Source: an uncultured Devosia sp. (GTDB taxonomy: Bacteria > Pseudomonadota > Alphaproteobacteria > Rhizobiales > Devosiaceae). From it: 6,545 nucleotides of DNA. Location: the NCBI GenBank assembly GCA_946480655.1, contig CAMLKN010000130.1:1-6545 (forward strand), in the 5' to 3' direction. This document shows, piece after piece, positions 3,662 to 6,545 of this stretch. The notes below the pieces were generated by a model. The model was not told where the DNA came from and did no database searches. It saw nothing but the letters and a program-made list of their open reading frames with translations. The translations under genes were made by a program, and so were the position numbers. Within the stretch, counting starts at the first letter, position 1; each line of letters begins with the position of its first letter.

Positions 3662-6545
3662 CTATTCCAGCCGGACCAGGAGGTCCTTGGCGTCGATCTG
3701 GTCGCCTGGCTTGATGAGGAGTTCGACCACCACGCCATCGACTTCGGCATGGATCGCTGTTTCCATCTTCATGGCTTCGATCGAGCACAGCACATCGCCG
3801 GCCGTGACCTTCTGGCCTTCCTTGACGGCAAGCGTCGAGATGACGCCCGGCATGGGCGCACCGACCTGCTTGGGGTCGCCCGCAGCGGCCTTGGCGCGGA
3901 CCTTGACCTCGCCGGCCTTGAGCCGATCGGGCACCACGATGGTGCGCGGCTGGCCGTTGAGATCGAAGAAGACGCGGACCTCGCCCTTTTCATTGGTCGG
4001 GGCGCGACCCTGATAGGTGATGACCAGGGTCTTGCCCTTTTCGATATCGACGAGGAGCTCGTCGCCCTCGTTGAGGCCGTAGAAATAGACCGGCGTAGGC
4101 AGGACTTCGGTCGGACCGTAGCGATCCTGGGTCTTTTCGAAATCGGTATAGACCTTGGGATACATGAGATAGGAGGCCAGCCGGAAATCGTCGATGGGCA
4201 TGCCCACTTCGTCGCTGATCTTCTTGCGCTCGGCCTCCAGATCGATGGGCTTCAAATAGGAACCGGGACGCTCGGTGAGCGGCGCCTTGCCCTTGAGTAC
4301 CTTCTTTTGCAGCGCTTCGGGGAAGCCGCCCGGCGGCTGGCCGAGATCGCCGGCAAAGAAGCCGACGACTGAATCGGGGAAGGCAATGTCCTTGTCCGGG
4401 TTCTCGACATCGGCGCGCGTAATGCCGGCCGAAACCATGGCCAGCGCCATGTCGCCCACCACCTTGGACGAGGGCGTCACCTTGACGATATCGCCGAACA
4501 TCTGGTTGACGTCGGCATAGGTCTGGGCGACCTCGTGCCAGCGCGTCTCCAGCCCCAGCGAACGGGCCTGTTCCTTGAGATTGGTGAACTGACCGCCCGG
4601 CATTTCGTGGAGATAGACTTCCGAAGCGCCGCCTTTGAGATCGCTCTCGAAGGCCCGATACTGGGTGCGCACGGCTTCCCAGTAGAAGGAAATCTGCCGG
4701 ATTGCCTTGGCATCGAGGCCGGGATCGCGATCGGTATCGGCCATGGCGGCGACCAGCGAACCGAGGGTCGGCTGCGACGTCGTGCCCGAGAGCGCGTCCA
4801 TGGCCGCATCCACCGCATCGACACCCGCATCCACGGCGGCGAGCACCGTGGCCGAGGCCGCGCCCGACGTATCGTGGGTGTGGAGGTGGATGGGCAGGCC
4901 GATTTCCTGCTTGAGCGTCGAGATGAGTTTTCTGGCTGCGGCAGGCTTCATCAGCCCCGCCATGTCCTTGAGGCCCAGCACATGGGCGCCGGCCGCTTCC
5001 AGTTCCCGGGCCAGGGCAACATAGTATTTGAGGTCATACTTGGCCCGGTCGGGGTCCAGCATGTCGCCGGTATAGCAGACGACGCCTTCGCAGACCTTGT
5101 TGGCCTCGATGACCGCGTCCATCGAGACGCGCATGTTCTCGACCCAGTTGAGGCAGTCGAAGACGCGGAAGATGTCGACGCCACCCTTGGCGGCCTGGGC
5201 CACGAAGAATTTGACGACATTGTCCGGGTAGTTCGTATAGCCCACGCCATTGGAGCCGCGCAGCAGCATCTGGGTGAGGATGTTGGGCGCGCCGGCCCGC
5301 ACCTTGGCGAGGCGCTCCCACGGATCCTCGTTGAGGAAGCGCATGGAGACGTCGAAGGTCGCCCCGCCCCAGCATTCGAGGCTGAAAAGGTTCGGCAGGC
5401 CGCGCGAATAGGCCTGGGCAATGCGGGTGATGTCAAAGCTGCGCATGCGCGTCGCCAGCAGCGACTGGTGCGCGTCGCGCATCGTCGTATCGGTGAAGAG
5501 AACCCGCTTCTGGTCCTTCATCCACTTGGCGAGCCCAGCCGGACCATCGCGATCAAGGATCTGGCGGCTGCCTTCCACCACCGCGAGCGGCGGAAATTCC
5601 GGCACGATCGGCGCCGCGGCATCGGCCGGCGGGCGCGGGCGATCGCGCACTTCCGGATGCCCGTTCACGGTCACGTCGGCGATATAGCTCAGGAGCTTGG
5701 TCGCCCGGTCCTTGCGCGGCTTGAAGTTGAAGAGGTCCGGCGTCGTGTCGATGAAGCGCGTCGTGTAGCGATTCTGAAGAAAATCGGGGTGCGTGATGAT
5801 GTTTTCGAGGAAGGCGAGATTGGTGGCAACGCCACGGATGCGGAACTCGCGCAGGGCACGATGCATCCTGGCAATGGCCTCGTCGGCCGTGGGCGCCCAG
5901 CAGGTGACCTTTTCGAGGAGCGGATCGTAGTAGCGGGTAATGACCGCGCCCGAATAGGCGGTACCGCCATCGAGGCGCACGCCAAAGCCGGTGGCACCGC
6001 GATAGGCGGTGATGCGGCCATAATCGGGAATGAAGTTCTGTTCAGGGTCTTCGGTAGTGACGCGGCACTGGATGGCATTGCCGTTGAGGCGGATGTTCTC
6101 CTGCAGCGGCACGCCGGACTCGGGCGTCCCGATGACGGCACCGTCGAGCAGGTGGATCTGCGCCTTGACGATGTCGATGCCGGTCACCTCTTCGGTGACA
6201 GTATGCTCGACCTGGATGCGCGGGTTCACTTCGATGAAGTAGAACTTGTCGGTATCGGCATCCATGAGGAATTCGACCGTGCCGGCGCCGCGATAGTTGG
6301 CGGCCTTGCCCAGGCGCACGGCGGCATCGGTCAGCTCCTTGCGGACGGCCTCCGAGAGGTAGGGCGCAGGCGCACGCTCGACCACCTTCTGGTTGCGACG
6401 CTGCACCGAGCAATCGCGCTCGAACAGATGCACCAGATTGCCGTGATCGTCGCCGATCAGTTGCACCTCGACATGGCGGGCACGCTCGATCAGCTTTTCG
6501 AGATACATCTCGTCCTTGCCGAAGGCGGCCTTGGCCTCGCGCTTG
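3662..6545 (-). CDS. pyc: Pyruvate carboxylase (N terminus beyond the window edge)
   Basis: This biotin enzyme turns pyruvate, bicarbonate and ATP into oxaloacetate to refill the TCA cycle. The frame runs to the window edge: 960 residues are visible and about 190 are missing against the ~1,150 of single-chain enzymes. Counting from the internal Met at 6508 as 1, there is the ATP-grasp/biotin carboxylase C-terminal part (EVNPRIQVEHTVTE, 93-106; to about 260), a Pro-rich linker (290-307), the carboxyltransferase barrel from TTMRDAHQS (341-349), and the biotinyl domain (about 881-948). Expected metal ligands are present: Asp345, Lys514 (LKDMAG, the carbamylated Lys), His543 and His545 (HTHDT). 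The biotin-accepting Lys914 (EAMKME) is encoded at 3767-3769, 34 residues before the last. Spacings match the Rhizobium etli enzyme. The Met at 6508 is not the start, because family sequence (REAKAAFGKDE) continues upstream. No frameshift is seen. Confidence 0.98.
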   Translation of the reverse strand, partial: KREAKAAFGKDEMYLEKLIERARHVEVQLIGDDHGNLVHLFERDCSVQRRNQKVVERAPAPYLSEAVRKELTDAAVRLGKAANYRGAGTVEFLMDADTDKFYFIEVNPRIQVEHTVTEEVTGIDIVKAQIHLLDGAVIGTPESGVPLQENIRLNGNAIQCRVTTEDPEQNFIPDYGRITAYRGATGFGVRLDGGTAYSGAVITRYYDPLLEKVTCWAPTADEAIARMHRALREFRIRGVATNLAFLENIITHPDFLQNRYTTRFIDTTPDLFNFKPRKDRATKLLSYIADVTVNGHPEVRDRPRPPADAAAPIVPEFPPLAVVEGSRQILDRDGPAGLAKWMKDQKRVLFTDTTMRDAHQSLLATRMRSFDITRIAQAYSRGLPNLFSLECWGGATFDVSMRFLNEDPWERLAKVRAGAPNILTQMLLRGSNGVGYTNYPDNVVKFFVAQAAKGGVDIFRVFDCLNWVENMRVSMDAVIEANKVCEGVVCYTGDMLDPDRAKYDLKYYVALARELEAAGAHVLGLKDMAGLMKPAAARKLISTLKQEIGLPIHLHTHDTSGAASATVLAAVDAGVDAVDAAMDALSGTTSQPTLGSLVAAMADTDRDPGLDAKAIRQISFYWEAVRTQYRAFESDLKGGASEVYLHEMPGGQFTNLKEQARSLGLETRWHEVAQTYADVNQMFGDIVKVTPSSKVVGDMALAMVSAGITRADVENPDKDIAFPDSVVGFFAGDLGQPPGGFPEALQKKVLKGKAPLTERPGSYLKPIDLEAERKKISDEVGMPIDDFRLASYLMYPKVYTDFEKTQDRYGPTEVLPTPVYFYGLNEGDELLVDIEKGKTLVITYQGRAPTNEKGEVRVFFDLNGQPRTIVVPDRLKAGEVKVRAKAAAGDPKQVGAPMPGVISTLAVKEGQKVTAGDVLCSIEAMKMETAIHAEVDGVVVELLIKPGDQIDAKDLLVRLE

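Noticed and set aside
3578..4372. 264-codon open frame on the + strand over the pyc 3' end
   Set aside because: Antisense shadow of the biotinyl and tether regions of pyruvate carboxylase; it also spans the terminator at 3634-3660.
4785..4860. Repeated CGCATC-like units within pyc
   Set aside because: They encode the Ala/Val/Asp-rich GVDAVDAAMD segment normal for the carboxyltransferase barrel, so this is coding bias, not a DNA repeat.
6506..6508. ATG as the start of pyruvate carboxylase
   Set aside because: Twelve further in-frame codons upstream match family sequence, and a start here would remove a large part of the biotin carboxylase domain.

Overview
The window is a GC-rich, gene-dense piece of a bacterial chromosome, most likely from an alphaproteobacterium of the Hyphomicrobiales (a Devosia-like organism would fit; this is inferred from the style of the IspG and pyruvate carboxylase proteins, not from a search). 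All genes look chromosomal. I see no transposase, phage gene, CRISPR array, rRNA or intact tRNA.

Layout. The left edge holds the last 138 residues of a PACE-family small drug/polyamine efflux protein (+ strand). It meets, stop codon on stop codon, the end of a leftward two-gene unit (2109 down to 416): ispG (isoprenoid MEP pathway), then a GNAT-type acetyltransferase whose ATG overlaps the ispG stop (ATGA). A strong + strand terminator for the PACE gene sits inside the coding region of the acetyltransferase. The 139-bp gap 2110-2248 carries a candidate ispG promoter with a repeated AGAGGGAA element, and separates ispG from a rightward YkvA/DUF1232 small membrane-associated protein (2249-2542).

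The middle (2539-3627) is the least ordinary part. A doubtful 63-codon leftward ORF ends on the YkvA stop. A perfect 8-bp-arm palindrome at 2738-2756 lies between it and a compact rightward unit of three small genes: an unrecognised 69-residue protein (2788-2997), a 54-residue protein with two CxxC pairs like a mini zinc ribbon (3008-3172), and an Rnk-type GreA/GreB-family RNA polymerase-binding protein (3169-3627). The gaps are 10 nt and an ATGA overlap, and each start has a good Shine-Dalgarno sequence, so the three are probably co-translated. This transcription-factor-associated micro-operon is the best candidate for something undescribed.

The right part (3662 to the window edge) is the C-terminal five sixths of pyruvate carboxylase on the - strand, convergent with rnk and separated from it by a near-perfect bidirectional intrinsic terminator. 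It has intact biotin carboxylase C-terminal, carboxyltransferase and biotinyl regions. Its first ~190 residues lie beyond base 6545.

The products do not form one pathway. ispG and pyc are core metabolism (isoprenoid precursors; anaplerotic oxaloacetate), and small accessory genes fill the spaces between them.
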